A stretch of 64,000 bases of DNA from Paroedura picta (taxonomy: Eukaryota > Chordata > Lepidosauria > Squamata > Gekkonidae): the NCBI RefSeq assembly GCF_049243985.1, contig NC_135375.1, positions 55,634,674 to 55,698,673 on the forward strand, written 5' to 3'. The notes under the pieces were generated by a model. The model was not told the origin of the DNA and made no database searches. It saw only the letters and a program-made list of their open reading frames with translations. Made by a program: the position numbers and the translations under genes. Positions 10,454 to 21,426 of this stretch are shown piece by piece (position 1 is the stretch's first letter; each line of letters begins with the position of its first letter).

Positions 10454-11349
10454 GGGGCTTTCCGCACCGGGATCCTTGTAGCAAATTGTTTGCTGAACGA
10501 AAAATCGCCATTTAAAATAGTGGAATTTGTTGTTATGCATACCTGCCTTTGTAGTGGAATCCAGTTGCGTTTCCATCGTTTCCCATAGGCTTCCGGTCTC
10601 GGCAAAAATCGCTAGAAAGGAAGCGCTATTGCCGAGCTCGTCCCACCCCTGGCCATCAAGCAGCCAATGGGCGGCCGTTAGCATGCTCCCAAACAGCCCC
10701 TTTCCCTTTAAGAAAGGTTTTAAAAAAAAACACACACCCGTTGCAACGAATCTGCGTTGATTCGTTGCAACGGAGAGACCCATACAGCTGGCAGGTGTGT
10801 TTGAGCTGCCTTTTCATCGTTGCCACACTCCCCCCGAGTGAAAAAAAAATCCCCCCCCTCACGGGCGCGATTTTCGGCCGAAAACAGTGTGAAAAATAAA
10901 GGGAAAATAAATCTGCAAACGGGCTTCTCTGTTGTTTGTGCTTAGTGACTGTAAACAGCTCTGGGGAGGGACTGAAGCTGGGGAAGCCTCACTGGCTAAA
11001 CGGAGGCTCGCCGGTGCGTTGATCTCTGCTCGCTCGAAGAAAAAAAAATGGTGATCGCTTCGCCGGAAGATCAGAGGAGAGAGCCAGGGGGAGGGACTTT
11101 GTAGAAACCACAACAATGGTAATGCACAGAACTTTCCCGCTAGTGTTGCAGATTGGTTGCAGGAGTGTAGCGCTGTCCGGAGGGTGAATCCACTTTTGGG
11201 GATTTCCCTGAAAGCGCTACAAGGAAGCGCTTTTTGCGGATCGGTTTCAGGTGTGTGGCAGATTGTCAACGACGTTGTGCATAACGGCAAATCAGTAGCA
11301 TTTTCAATTGGCAACCATTGTGCGATTTTGAAGGAGTGCGGAAAGCCCC
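10454..11349. mobile_element. Non-autonomous DNA transposon, TTCCGCAC-end family
   Basis: An 896-bp element with a perfect 14-bp terminal inverted repeat GGGGCTTTCCGCAC, flanked on both sides by AGA (10451-10453 and 11350-11352). The interior shares long stretches with 36802-37431 and 21427-22785, for example 'AGCCCCTTTCCCTTTAAGAA' and 'GTTGCAACGAAT'. It contains a perfect 15-bp stem, 6-nt loop hairpin at 10738-10773. No transposase was seen. The 3-bp duplication and G-rich ends suggest a PIF/Harbinger relative, but AGA does not fit the usual TNA site. Confidence 0.8.
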
Positions 11350-11352
11350 AGA

Positions 11353-13025
11353 GAAAATAGCTTTCATTATCTCCTTTTAGAAGAAAGAGCCACTTAGAAA
11401 GTTTTATGTAACAAATAGTTTAAGTTCTCAACAATTTACTAGCAGCCTAAAAGAAAAATACTCATTATTACTTTGGAAGGTAATGAATTTAGTCCTTGGT
11501 TGGTGACAATTTTTAAAAAGAAAGAATTACAGATCACTCACATTTCAAAGGCCTGTTACCTGCTATACATTTTTTAAAGCTGTCAAGGCACTACAGTGGA
11601 TTTTTAATGTGCTTCTTCAAAACACTTAAAGGCACTTTTTAGAATATATGTCCCACTATATATAAAAATAGGGAATGTAATCTTGAGGGCACATTGATTA
11701 ATGCAAAATTGACTCAAATAAATGCGGTTTATGGCCCTCTTCCAGTCAGCTCTCTCAGTGCTAAAGACTTTCATACAATAGTTTTCCATTTTCAAAATCC
11801 CATCCATTTTTACTTACAACAGTTTTGAAAGCAGGTACAACAACTTCCAATCAGCCATCAGCAATAATTTAAGGTTCCATTCCATTACAGCAAAAAAAGT
11901 TTGAGTCATGGGAACAGGACAATACTGGCAAAGGTTGATCATTGGCCTGTCATCATTGCCCACAATGTCAACCAGTCAGCTATACTTGACTTGAAATAGA
12001 CAGGAACACTGTCAGCATTATTATTCATTACAAATAAATTATCAGATTAAATTGGCTCATATATTTTTCTCTTACTTCTTTGCAAACCCATTTGAATCCC
12101 TCTAAATAGATTCTTATTTAAACATATTCAATTAGTAGATTATACAGCCACACCAGTTCAAATTCAGATATTTCTGAAAAGGAGGACCAAGTCTTAAAAG
12201 CCGGATATATAAACAAATGTGTTATGTGCAGATTTTGATTTATTTCTTCCTAGAACATTAATCTAGCCTGATACCGCTCAGTTGCCTTGAGCAGGACTAC
12301 CATGAATGGCACCTGAATGCCCCCATTCACCTCACAAGCAGATGTGGGCCCATATCTGTTTGAATTTATGTACCAAAAAAATGCCCACTTGCACACAGTA
12401 ATCAAGTAACTTATTATTTTAAAAATGTAGAAAACAATAGTAGGCATCTGTTAGTTTTGCACTGAAATACCCCATGTTCTATGTCTCCAGTTTACCTTAA
12501 ATCCTTGATTATCACATTGCTTCTTTCCTTCATTTCCATAGCAATCTAATAGAACTTTCTTAACTTCAGAGACTAGTCAGGTTTTGACAAGTCTTCCAGA
12601 TATGGGAATTTGTTGCTGAGCATCTCTGTATGTTTTCATTGTATAGACTTGGCACAAGGATATTTTAGGCTATGGGATGCTCTTGTTCAATGTTAGACAC
12701 TGAGACAGGACAACAGATCTTTGAATTCAAGGTATCCAGGGCTTTATATGAACACCTTTTATTGGCCTGAATGGTATAAAGGTTGATCTTGGAGCTCTAT
12801 TTCTGTCCATGTTTCTGGTACCTAGCTTTCAAAGGTTTCTCTGCAAGCCATCACCAAACATTCAATGTGAATTATAACTGTCAGGTATCAATGAATGAAT
12901 TATGGTTGTTAGATCTGAACTGAATGTAAATAGTTTCAGCTTTCTCCAATGGACACAAGCCAAATTTTACCCATGCGTACTCTGCAGGCATGATAACAGC
13001 TATATCAGTGTAATAGGCATTCATG
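11353..13025. other. Unassigned non-coding stretch
   Basis: About 1.7 kb of AT-rich sequence with no recognised repeat, exon or RNA gene. Confidence 0.45.
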
Positions 13026-13029
13026 TGTG

Positions 13030-13178
13030 TTTGAAGTGCCATCAAGTCACAGCTGACATATGGCAGCCCCACCAAGGGGCTTCTGAGGCAAGTGGAAAGT
13101 GAAATGGTTTGTCATTGCCTGTTGAAATTGGGCTATACAATGACAACATCCCTTGCCAGATATTCATACCAGGGGACA
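13030..13178 (-). mobile_element. Degraded 5S-derived SINE or BovB 3' tail
   Basis: The plus strand reads 'GTGCCATCAAGTCACAGCTG' and 'GGTTTGTCATTGCCTG', the reversed BovB-type tail that 5S-Sauria SINEs carry. The stretch 'GATATTCATACCAGGGG' may be what is left of the 5S part. It is heavily diverged, so SINE and LINE tail cannot be told apart. Confidence 0.5.
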
Positions 13179-13220
13179 AAATGTCAAGTGAGACAACCCA
13201 GTTAACTACATTATTTCATA

Positions 13221-14776
13221 CTAGGAACTGAAGCCCGTTGTACGCTTAAATACAACGGGCGCTAGCATGGTGTGATGGGTGAGTGTTTGGCTTAGAAGTC
13301 CTGGGTGTGAAGGAAGGGAGCAGAAAGATGCAGTGGTGAGAACACAGGAGGCAGGCAGGCAGGCAGGCAGGCAGGCATAGAGAAAGGGAGAAAGAGAGAG
13401 AGAAGGGGAGAAAGGAGATGAAGCAATGGGAGAAAGAAAGGCAGAAGAGAAATGGATGGAAGGGAGGGATAATGGAGATAAAGGGAGGTCTGGATGGAGA
13501 GAAGGAAGGGAGAAAGGAAGGGGGAAGATTCCTTACCCCCTGGGCCAGAAGTAAAGCCGGGGCCTGCCTCCATCCCCCTTCTGGCCGCAGCAATACAGAA
13601 GGTTGCAGGCTGGCAAAGGCTCTGAGGAGTGGATGTGGGTGGCCTCTCTGGAGACATGGGGGAGGTATGTTAGGCTGGGACAGCTTACTGTCTTGTATGC
13701 CGGCCTGAAAGCTCCAGGCAGAAATCCTCCAGGCTTTTCTAGGCAATGTCCCAGGAGATGTAGACTTGGCACAGGAGAGCCCTCCATGAGTGCTGTGCTC
13801 GGGACATCTCCAGACCTCTGCACAGGATTGCTAAAAGGTGTTGGTGGACACAGTACATTCCACAGGCTTCGTGAAACTTCTCAAGTAGTTCTTCCTCATT
13901 AGCAGCCCTTGCGCTTCTCCCGGGAGCCTGCAAGCTACAGTTCCCAGGCAGAGAGAAAAAGAAGCAGCAACTGGCAGCTTCCCTGTTAATGATTTACTTA
14001 AGACATTGTATGTTTGTTTGGCCGGGGAGTGGGGGTTAAATCTCTGCCTCCTCACGTGTAGCTGTGAAGTCCCCGCCTCCTCATTAGCAGCCCGTTTGCC
14101 TCTTCTGGGAGCCTGCAAAGTGCAGTTCGGAGAGCTGGAGAAAAAAAAAAGCAGCAACCGGCTGCTTCCCGGTCTTGCAAGGGGAGCTCTTGAGTCCAAC
14201 CTGAGGCAAGAGAGATGGCCTTGAAGCATGGGGGGAGGGGCAGCATTAACCAGAGCTGATTTTGAAACAACCTGGACGGCTCTCGCAAATGGATAAGAGA
14301 CTTCAAAGCGGACCAGGAAGGCACATGGGGGCTGAGCAGAGGAGTTTCTCAAATGGAGCCGACAGACCATGGCTGTGCAGCAGCCCTGGGAGCCTAACCT
14401 GTTTGCTTGTTGCCCCTCAAGTAAGAATAGCAGGAAGAATTTTGTTAGCGTGGCTTCAAAGCCCACTGGTAAGGGCGGGCTGAAGAGCGGGCTTTGAAAG
14501 GGGAGGCGGGAAGGCATGTGGAGGCGGCCAACGGCTGCTGGAGCGGCGGCCAGCAATGGCGGCGTGCATAGAAGGCGGCGGTTTGGGGGGGAGGCAGGTT
14601 GTTGGCAAGGGCCTGATTGGGCCCTTGGGGGCGGAATGGCAAGCGGAGGGCCCAATCGGCAGGCGCTTGCCATTTCAGGGGAAGGGGCCAGTGGCTACCC
14701 TTCCTCATCCCGGACAGGGCCCTCCGCCAGGGCCCTTACTGTTTTATTTATGCCGCTCCCACGGAGCGGTTTAAGA
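13221..14776 (-). mobile_element. Probable non-autonomous Helitron
   Basis: Read on the minus strand the element starts with TC (at 14776, TCTTAAACCGC...) and ends with CTAG (13224-13221). It lies between host A and host T, the Helitron target. Eight bases before CTAG is a perfect 10-bp stem hairpin, GCCCGTTGTA with an 8-nt loop (13233-13260). There are no terminal inverted repeats and no target duplication. The interior is GC-rich, with a (GGCA)n and GA-rich tract (13350-13530) and an internal diverged duplication (13898-13987 and 14082-14178). No Rep or helicase motif was seen. Length is 1556 bp. Confidence 0.72.
13350..13530. repeat. (GGCA)n microsatellite and purine-rich tract
   Basis: About seven GGCA units followed by roughly 150 bp almost purely of A and G on the plus strand, inside the Helitron. 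Confidence 0.85.
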
Positions 14777-15254
14777 TATGTACATTCAACAGGTAAATGG
14801 AAAGAATGCAACTCTGCAGGACCCCACAAAGGCTGCTGTAAAGAGTTAAGGAAAAACCACTTATTACTCCTGAGCTTTCTTCCCAGAATGAACAAAATCA
14901 GTTCACATGATCTCTTTAATGATCAGCTGCTTTCTTAAGCAATCTACCGATCAAGGCTATCAGCAGTCAAAAAAGAGTTGAATAAGATCTGTAGAGAACA
15001 ATTTCTTCTATCAAATTCCTAGATAAAATCATTGACAAGGGCAGTGGTAAATTGAGTGCTATACCCAGCTCAAAATCCATTTCAGAATCCAATAATGTTT
15101 AATTTCAGATGGTACATCAACACTCTTTCCCTAATAAGAAAAAGACTGGGGGAAAATGAGTAAAATGGCCAGTATGATTCAAATTATTATCAATCTTTAT
15201 TCATACAGTTTGAACCAATAATTAGATTTAGTTGCTTAGTGTTCCTGCATAACT
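14777..15254. other. Unassigned non-coding stretch
   Basis: No recognisable repeat or coding pattern. Confidence 0.4.
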
Positions 15255-15740
15255 TTTATTTATTATTTTATTTATTTATTATTTAAATTTATAGCCCGCC
15301 ACTCCCCTAAGGCTCGTGGTAAAAGGTAAAGGTAAAGGTATCCCCTGTGCAAACCGAGTCATGTCTGACCCTTGGGGTGACGCCCTCTAGCGTTTTCATG
15401 GCAGACTCAATACGGGGTGGTTTGCCAGTGCCTTCCCCAGTCATTACCGTTTACCCCCCAGCAAGCTGGGCACTCATTTTACCAACCTCGGAAGGATGGA
15501 AGGCTGAGTCAACCTTGAGCCAGCTGCTGGGATTGAACTCCCAGCCTCATGGGCAAAGCTTTCAGACGGCTGCCTTACCACTCTGCGCCACAAGAGGCTC
15601 TTAAGGCTCGTGGTGGGTAACAGCATATAAAAGCCCCCGATAAAAACCCCTAATACATAAAAACCATCCTAATACATAACACATCAACCAACCCAACATG
15701 GTGACATTACCCAAGGAGGAGAACAGGGATAGCTTTATTT
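15255..15740 (-). mobile_element. L2-like LINE 3' tail split by a SINE
   Basis: The plus strand reads a (TTTA)n run, 'ATAGCCCGCCACTCCCCTAA', then after the SINE continues 'GGTGGGTAACAGCATATAAA' into an A-rich reversed 3' UTR. Joining 15255-15320 to 15615-15740 gives one continuous L2-like tail. Confidence 0.75.
15321..15601 (-). mobile_element. tRNA-derived SINE with (ACCTTT)n tail, 13-bp target duplication
   Basis: On the minus strand the head reads GAGCCTCTTGTGGCGCAGAG (A box region) and GGGAGTTCAATCCC (B box). A conserved body follows, then the tail CAGGGGATACCTTTACCTTT. It is flanked by TAAGGCTCGTGGT at 15308-15320 and 15602-15614. It is near full length and closely related to the copy at 18130-18403. 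The (ACCTTT)n tail suggests mobilisation by an L2-type LINE. Confidence 0.9.
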
Positions 15741-17145
15741 TAAAGTTTGTATTGGAGTGGAGAAAGATCGCCTGAACTGTCTGACAAGCTATAATACTCA
15801 AACATATTGCCATTTGGAAACTACCTAGAGATTAATTTTAAAGAAACTCCTCTACATGGAAATTGTTACATGCACCTTGACCCAGCTCAACATGCAAGGC
15901 TACTCGAGTGGTATTATTCAGCTGCATTTAACAGACTGCTTTCTATGTGCACATTATTAAGAGGACTGATTTTTTACTCTCCTTTTGATCTTTTCCCTTC
16001 AACCTACAATTGGGAAGGTGCCAATTAAAATTAGACCTGTGAAGAATATGAGGCAACAAATAATCCACATAGCCCCACTGTCCTATTTCGAGCCTGAGCA
16101 GTAATGCTTGCTCATACAGGTTTCATTTGAGAGGAAATACTGAGTAGACTCTTCTGAGTACATGCTTAGGGCCAGGAGATGGTGTCATTCATAGCCAATT
16201 AGAATGGGAAAGCTCTCTTCATGCTTGGTTTCAGCTTTTCATTAACATCTCAATTTCAGTAACGTTTCTATATATGTAACCAGACAAACATGAGTTATGT
16301 TTTTTTCTAACTCTCTTTGTTCCTGCCAGACTTTAAATTATATTGCCTTGTTCAAGTTTCCCAGCGCTTCATGTGAGAATTCAGGAATATAGGCCTGGAA
16401 GCAATTGTTATGTCAGCTGATGTTAATGCAGCAAGTACTTTAAATATTTTTTCCAACATAGCCATAAAATCAAAACATTCCTTCTTATTGCTCTCCAGTA
16501 AGTCCCCCCCCCCCATAGTCAGTCATGGAGAGGGCGTCTGTCTGGGGTCACTTTACAAAACCACAAAGCTGAAACTTGCTGACCATTTCAGCCATCACAA
16601 TCCACATAGCAACAATGGCACAAAAACTATAATGAACTAGCAGATCTATAATGACTTTTAGTGTGAGATTGGTGCATATCTGTTTAAACAGTGATGTGGC
16701 TAGTCAGTCAGGAAGCATAAAACTCATCTGATATCATGTGGTAAAATAACTGTGGTTATTTTACATCATCTTTGCAACTTATTTAGCACAGATTCTGTAA
16801 ATCTGGCCTCTCTGACACCCTTCTCATTGTTGCACACACTGTAGGATCACAAAATACCAGACTGGGCTGATCTTAACCTGCACACCTATGAAGCCATAAA
16901 AACAGCATAATCATGTAAAACTAGCAAAGATAAACAACATAAGAATTCTAACCCTGGACTGCACAAAAATGTGGTTCCTGATATCACATTATATAAGTGC
17001 CAACCAAACTAGTCACCATGAGAGGTTTGTTGTCTACCAGGTGCATCAAGTTATTACAGAAAGGCTAGAAAGATGATTAGTCCACAGATTATTACCCTTC
17101 CTTCTCATCAGAGAGAGAAGAATACTGGAAATAAACAACTGGTAA
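15741..17145. other. Unassigned non-coding stretch
   Basis: About 1.4 kb without a recognised repeat or exon. A 10-base C run lies at about 16503-16513. Confidence 0.45.
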
Positions 17146-17149
17146 CATA

Positions 17150-17330
17150 GATGGTGCCATCAGGAAAGATTTGGTTCTTTGAACCATGGTATACACTTTT
17201 CAGATAAGGTACTTCTCTTAAGAGATGGTTTGTACCTTATGAGGGCAGGAAAAACTGTGTTGGGTCAGAGCCTTCAAACCTGATAAGGAAGGATTTAAAC
17301 TACGTAAATCCTGTGGAGGAGGGAGAAAAA
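17150..17330 (+). mobile_element. Old CR1 LINE fragment, ORF1 esterase region
   Basis: One frame reads RFGSLNHGIHFSDKVLLLRD and DGLYLMRAGKTVLG, aligned with RFGFWDHGIGFLEEGLLAPD and DGLHLSKLGKNVFG of the CR1 copy at 26481-26763. These include the D-x-x-H (here changed to D-x-x-Y) block of the SGNH-esterase-like domain. It is an ancient remnant. Confidence 0.65.
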
Positions 17331-18095
17331 AAAATCAAAGCCTAGAATGATGCTGATAACTGGAGATAAGAACACTAAAGATGTGAAGGGAGGGACATAT
17401 ACACAGGGACCTGTTAATTTGCAGACAAGAACAGATATGAAACATTCAGAGTACATAAACGATGGATTTTGATGTCTCTTACCATTATTCTTGGGTCTGC
17501 AAATACATTAACAGTTTAAGATCTGGCTTTCTCTCTCTCTGTAGGTCAGAAGAACTCAATTGGAGGAAAGAGTTCTTAAACAGAACTCAACTGGGGGAAA
17601 GAGTTCTTAACCATTACAAAACCTCTTTTTAAAAGCAGCCATGGTTATTGATTCGTTGATTCCCTTCTTTGTCTGGGCAAAGAACAGGGGGACAGGTTAG
17701 TTAATTTCCTCTTTTGTGCATGGGGCTGGATTGGATGACCATTGAGATCCATTCCATCTTTATATTTCTAAACCATATGCTCATTTCTATCAAAACTGAG
17801 ACATACTTGTAGACACATTATATCATAATAGTGTTGCCTTTTGATTCACTTCAGATGGTGAATTCTGCAAGTCATTGTTAGTGGTCAGCATGACGAAACA
17901 TTTTCTGGGTACCTGGTCAAATGGGACAATAACTATGCCAATTTTTGCATCAAGGGTGAATTACAAAGGCACATACTGTACAAATAGCAGCAGAAAACAG
18001 CAAGTAGTCCCAGATAGTGAAATATAGTCCCTTTAAAATTATGAATGCAGACCCATGGTACAATTGATTAAGGGTAAATTGGTCAGCACAAAGCA
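17331..18095. other. Unassigned non-coding stretch
   Basis: The start may still be diverged CR1 5' sequence. Otherwise nothing recognised. Confidence 0.4.
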
Positions 18096-18099
18096 TTGC

Positions 18100-18500
18100 T
18101 AGTGTTTTTATTGTATCTATTATTGTAAAACGAGCCTCTTGTGCTGCAGAGTGGTAAGGCAGCAGACATGCAGTCTGAAAGCTCTGCCCATGAGGCTGGG
18201 AGTTCAATCCCAGCAGCCAGCTCAAGGTTGACTCAGCCTTCCATCCTTCCAAGGTTGGTAAAATGAGTGCTTGCTGGGGGGTAAACGGTAATGGCTGGGG
18301 AAGGCACTGGCAAACCACCCCGTATTGAGTCTGCCATGAAAACGCTAGAGGGAGACACCCCAAGGGTCAGACATGACCTGGTGCTTGCACAGGGGATACC
18401 TTTTATTATTGTAAAGGCTGTTTGCCATTTGTAAGCCGCCCTAAGCCGACTTGTCGAGAGGGGCGGGGTATAAGTTCAATAATAAAATAAATATACATAA
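18100..18500 (+). mobile_element. L2-like LINE 3' tail hosting a SINE
   Basis: After the SINE the sequence reads 'TTTGTAAGCCGCCCTAAGCC' and 'GGGGCGGGGTATAAG', ending in an AATAAAATAAAT tail. This is a typical LINE 3' end. The SINE at 18130-18403 interrupts its 5' part. Confidence 0.65.
18130..18403 (+). mobile_element. tRNA-derived SINE, 12-bp target duplication
   Basis: Same family as 15321-15601: head GAGCCTCTTGTGCTGCAGAG, B box GGGAGTTCAATCCC, body with 'GGCACTGGCAAACCACCCCG' and tail CAGGGGATACC. It is flanked by TATTATTGTAAA at 18118-18129 and 18404-18415. Compared with the other copy it has a small insertion after GGCAGC in the head and a shortened tail. Confidence 0.9.
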
Positions 18501-19025
18501 AATTACCTGTACCATGGATACTGGTGACTGTGGTGCATGTTTCTTCCTCTTCTTCTATTGATGATGCAATAGTCCACCCACCCTGCTTTGCATATTTGAA
18601 GTCCGAGGTTCAGTTTCTGACACTGCCGGTTAAGGAATCAGTCAGTCAGTCAGTAACCTTTTATTGGCAGAAAGGTTAAGGAATCTCAACTGGTGCTTTG
18701 AAAGACCTCTTTATCCTTGAAACCATAGGGAACCACTGTCAATCAGAGTAGACTACAGGAACCAGCACTCTGAAAGGCACGTACAAGGCATGGTTATATG
18801 TAAAATAACTCCTGTATACACTATGGAAACCAGAGAAACATACTGTTGCTTCTCACTTATAATTTTTAACTCCAGGGATGTGATGGTGATCCAAGAGGCA
18901 TTTAGAATTAATGAAGACTTATATTTGTCAATTGGGAAACAGCAAAATGTTTATATAAACTTTTCTTGGAACTGATGTCAGTCCTGTTTAGGAACTGCAA
19001 GAAACTCATAATCATTTTACTACAG
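18500..19025. other. Mostly unassigned; short LINE tail inside
   Basis: Apart from the tail piece at 18637-18676, no repeat or exon was recognised. Confidence 0.4.
18637..18676 (-). mobile_element. Minimal 3' end of the jockey/I/Vingi-like LINE
   Basis: The minus strand reads GCCAATAAAAGGTTACTGAC followed by TGAC repeats, identical in design to the 3' terminus of the LINE at 45400-48005 (around 47980-48005). It is either an extreme 5'-truncated insertion or the end of a SINE that uses the same tail. Confidence 0.7.
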
Positions 19026-19029
19026 AAAG

Positions 19030-19336
19030 GCAAATCCGGGCCCTGACAGAGCTTAAAAAGTTCTGCAGGGCCTGCAAAAAGTTCTTCTGCCAGGCATTTG
19101 GTTGAGACCAGGCGTAGCCAACAGCGACTGAAGAGCCCCTGCTCCCCTTCCTCCCAGACCTCCACCAGAGCTCTCTGGACTTGTTTGCACTGTTTACATT
19201 GTTTATATTGTTATTAGTATTATCATTATGGTTATTCATATGTTATGGATTGTTTCTGGTATTGTTCATATGTTCCATGTAAACCACCCTGAGCCTCCGG
19301 GGAGGGTGGCATATAAATATAATTAATTAATTAATA
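19030..19336 (+). mobile_element. L2-like LINE 3' end
   Basis: Contains 'TTCTGCCAGGCATTTGGTTG', a variant of the C-terminal ORF end shared by the L2-like copies. A 3' UTR follows, ending 'CCACCCTGAGCCTCCGGGGA' and an (AATT)n-like tail. It is 5' truncated. Confidence 0.7.
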
Positions 19337-19675
19337 GTTCCTGATACCATGTTTCTTATCCTGTGAGCCATATTCCTAGGGAGGCATGATGTTTCCAGAA
19401 TCCTAAAGAGGTATGATATCCAGGTTTTCTGCAGAATTGATAATATTCTATTGCCAGTGGTGTTTTAAATAGTTTTTTCCTCCAAACAGCCAGTGGAGCA
19501 TCACCTAGCACTGCCTACTGGGAGCAGGAGATGTCCCTCTCCCAGTAGGCATCAAGCAACCCTAGATGCCATTAGGCAACCCTAGATTCCATTAGGAACT
19601 CAATGGACTGTATTAACAAAATGTGACATATTCTTAATCACAATAAACAAATTTCTTACATGCCTTTCTGTAGGG
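19337..19675. other. Unassigned non-coding stretch
   Basis: No recognised feature. Confidence 0.4.
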
Positions 19676-19679
19676 AGGA

Positions 19680-20130
19680 TGAACACAACAGCTCACAAAC
19701 TAAAGTTCATTATGAATTCTAGCTAGTTTTGGGGTTGTGAAGTGATGTTTGCAAACTAAATTGAAGAGCCCCCACAAACATCTACAAACTTTGATGCAGT
19801 TCATGGGAGTTCATGAAGAGCAGAAAACAGGAGCTTAAATGGCTCTGATCCATTTAACCCCCTGCTTTCTGCTCAAAAAATGAGTTCCCCATAACTCAGC
19901 TGTTTGGATAAGTGGATCAAAGCCATTTAAACCACTGCTTTTTTCTCCTCACAAAAATCCACAGGGAGCAGAAAGCCAGGGGTGACTTGGCTCAGAGCCA
20001 TTTAAGCTCCTGCTTTCTGCTCTACACTGCTTTTTGTGGGGAACAGAAAGTAGGGGTTTGAACTTCAAATGGTTTACATACCAATACAAACTGATTTGGT
20101 TTGCAAACTGAACCTTAAAATGTGGTTCAT
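19680..20130. repeat. Unclassified repeat with nested inverted repeats
   Basis: Two similar fold-back units lie in tandem. GAGCAGAAAACAGG (19818-19831) pairs with CCTGCTTTCTGCTC (19861-19874), and GAGCAGAAAGCCAGG (19966-19980) pairs with CCTGCTTTCTGCTC (20009-20022). The outer parts contain 'GTTTGCAAACTGAACC'. This looks like a decayed non-autonomous DNA transposon, but no clean ends or target duplication were found. Confidence 0.5.
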
Positions 20131-20960
20131 ATCCATTTCTTTTCTGTGGTATTATACAGAGGTAGAAGTCAGCTTTTTTTATATCAACCCCAAACAATAT
20201 GGATACATGAATATATTATTTCTAATATTGTAAAAATGAAGATATTTTGCATTATTTACAAATATTTCTATAGATTGCAATTCTACATTGCTTTAAAAAA
20301 CAAACTATGAAGCCAGTTAACTGAAACCATTAACATTCTCTCTGACTTTATGCAAGTTCTCCTGCTATAATTATAACGCAAAAGGTCATTCTAAAGGAAT
20401 TACCAGCCCTCAAATGATATAAGACAATTCTTCTCATGGGACCCTAGCAAATTTGTAAAACAAATACAGTTGAAATTTCAGACATTAATCTCTTTTTTAC
20501 ATGGTATGGGAACAAGAGTGCTGTGAAACAAAATGTTACCCTAAGGCCTCCAAATGACATTAATATTTTCAACAACAATTTTTACATAGAGAGAGCAAAT
20601 GTGGCACCGAGCTGTTATAAATGTACCTTTTGTGGTTAATACCACTTGAATAGTGTTATATGTTTGGAGTTAATATGCATAGATAAACCAGGCAAGCCTC
20701 ATCATAGACATTCCAGTATTTATACTTTAAGTTTGGCTACAGGGCAGGGACAGGGCATGCACTCCATTTTGAAGTTTAGGTTAGAGCTTTTATTATGGTT
20801 ATTGATCAATATTATTCATTATTGATGTTTCCATTTATTGATTTCCATATTGATGTTTCTACGTATTGATTTTAATACTGTTGCTATACACTAAAGATTA
20901 TTACCAATAATAACATTTAAATCTTATACAAACTAAGCCTTTAAAAGCAGGATGAATTGA
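20131..20960. other. Unassigned non-coding stretch
   Basis: AT-rich, nothing recognised. Confidence 0.45.
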
Positions 20961-20964
20961 CCCC

Positions 20965-21130
20965 AAATCACCACTTCACCTGGAGCTGCCAACTCCAGCA
21001 TGGGAAACTCTTAGCGATTTGGAGGTGCTGCTGGGGGGGGTCAGAGTTTGAGGGGGGCAGATGCCATTTTCTCTAGTGTGACTGATCACTGGGATAACTC
21101 AAGGCCCCATCTGGAGGCTGTAATTACTCC
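20965..21130. repeat. Diverged dispersed repeat, family unknown
   Basis: The order 'GAGCTGCCAACTCCAGCATG', 'GATTTGGAGGTGCTGCTGGG', 'GCCATTTTCTCTAG', 'CATCTGGAGGCTG' matches a dispersed repeat I remember from lizard genomic sequence. I cannot name its family. Confidence 0.45.
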
Positions 21131-21426
21131 AACCGTAATTACTCCATCTTCTGCTTTGAATTCAGTCACTCAGACAGGTAAGATGTAGATAGCACCTGTG
21201 TTTGTATGTAACATCTATGAGCGTGTGTTTTTTCTACCTCCTCTAAACCACCTTGATTCAAATTACAAAGAATCTTAAAATTCTATTGAACCTTCCTAAC
21301 TCTAACATTAGGACATCTGTTGCTAATATGTTACACATCAGAGTTCATGAAGATGATAGGGTTTAAAAAATAACTTTGATATTAGATTAATATGTAAATG
21401 TTTGCATGTGCACAGGTGAAAAATCA

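Noticed and set aside
10859-11314. 151-codon minus-strand open frame
   Set aside because: It lies inside the TTCCGCAC element, shows no transposase motif, and is not kept open in the related copies.
13246-13746. 166-codon minus-strand open frame with long Ser/Leu/Phe/Pro run
   Set aside because: It is the translation of the purine-rich tract and (GGCA)n repeat.
13831-14673. 280-codon minus-strand open frame
   Set aside because: It lies wholly in the GC-rich Helitron interior. The composition (Ala, Pro, Leu, Arg, Ser) is that of random GC-rich DNA, and no Rep, helicase or host domain is visible.
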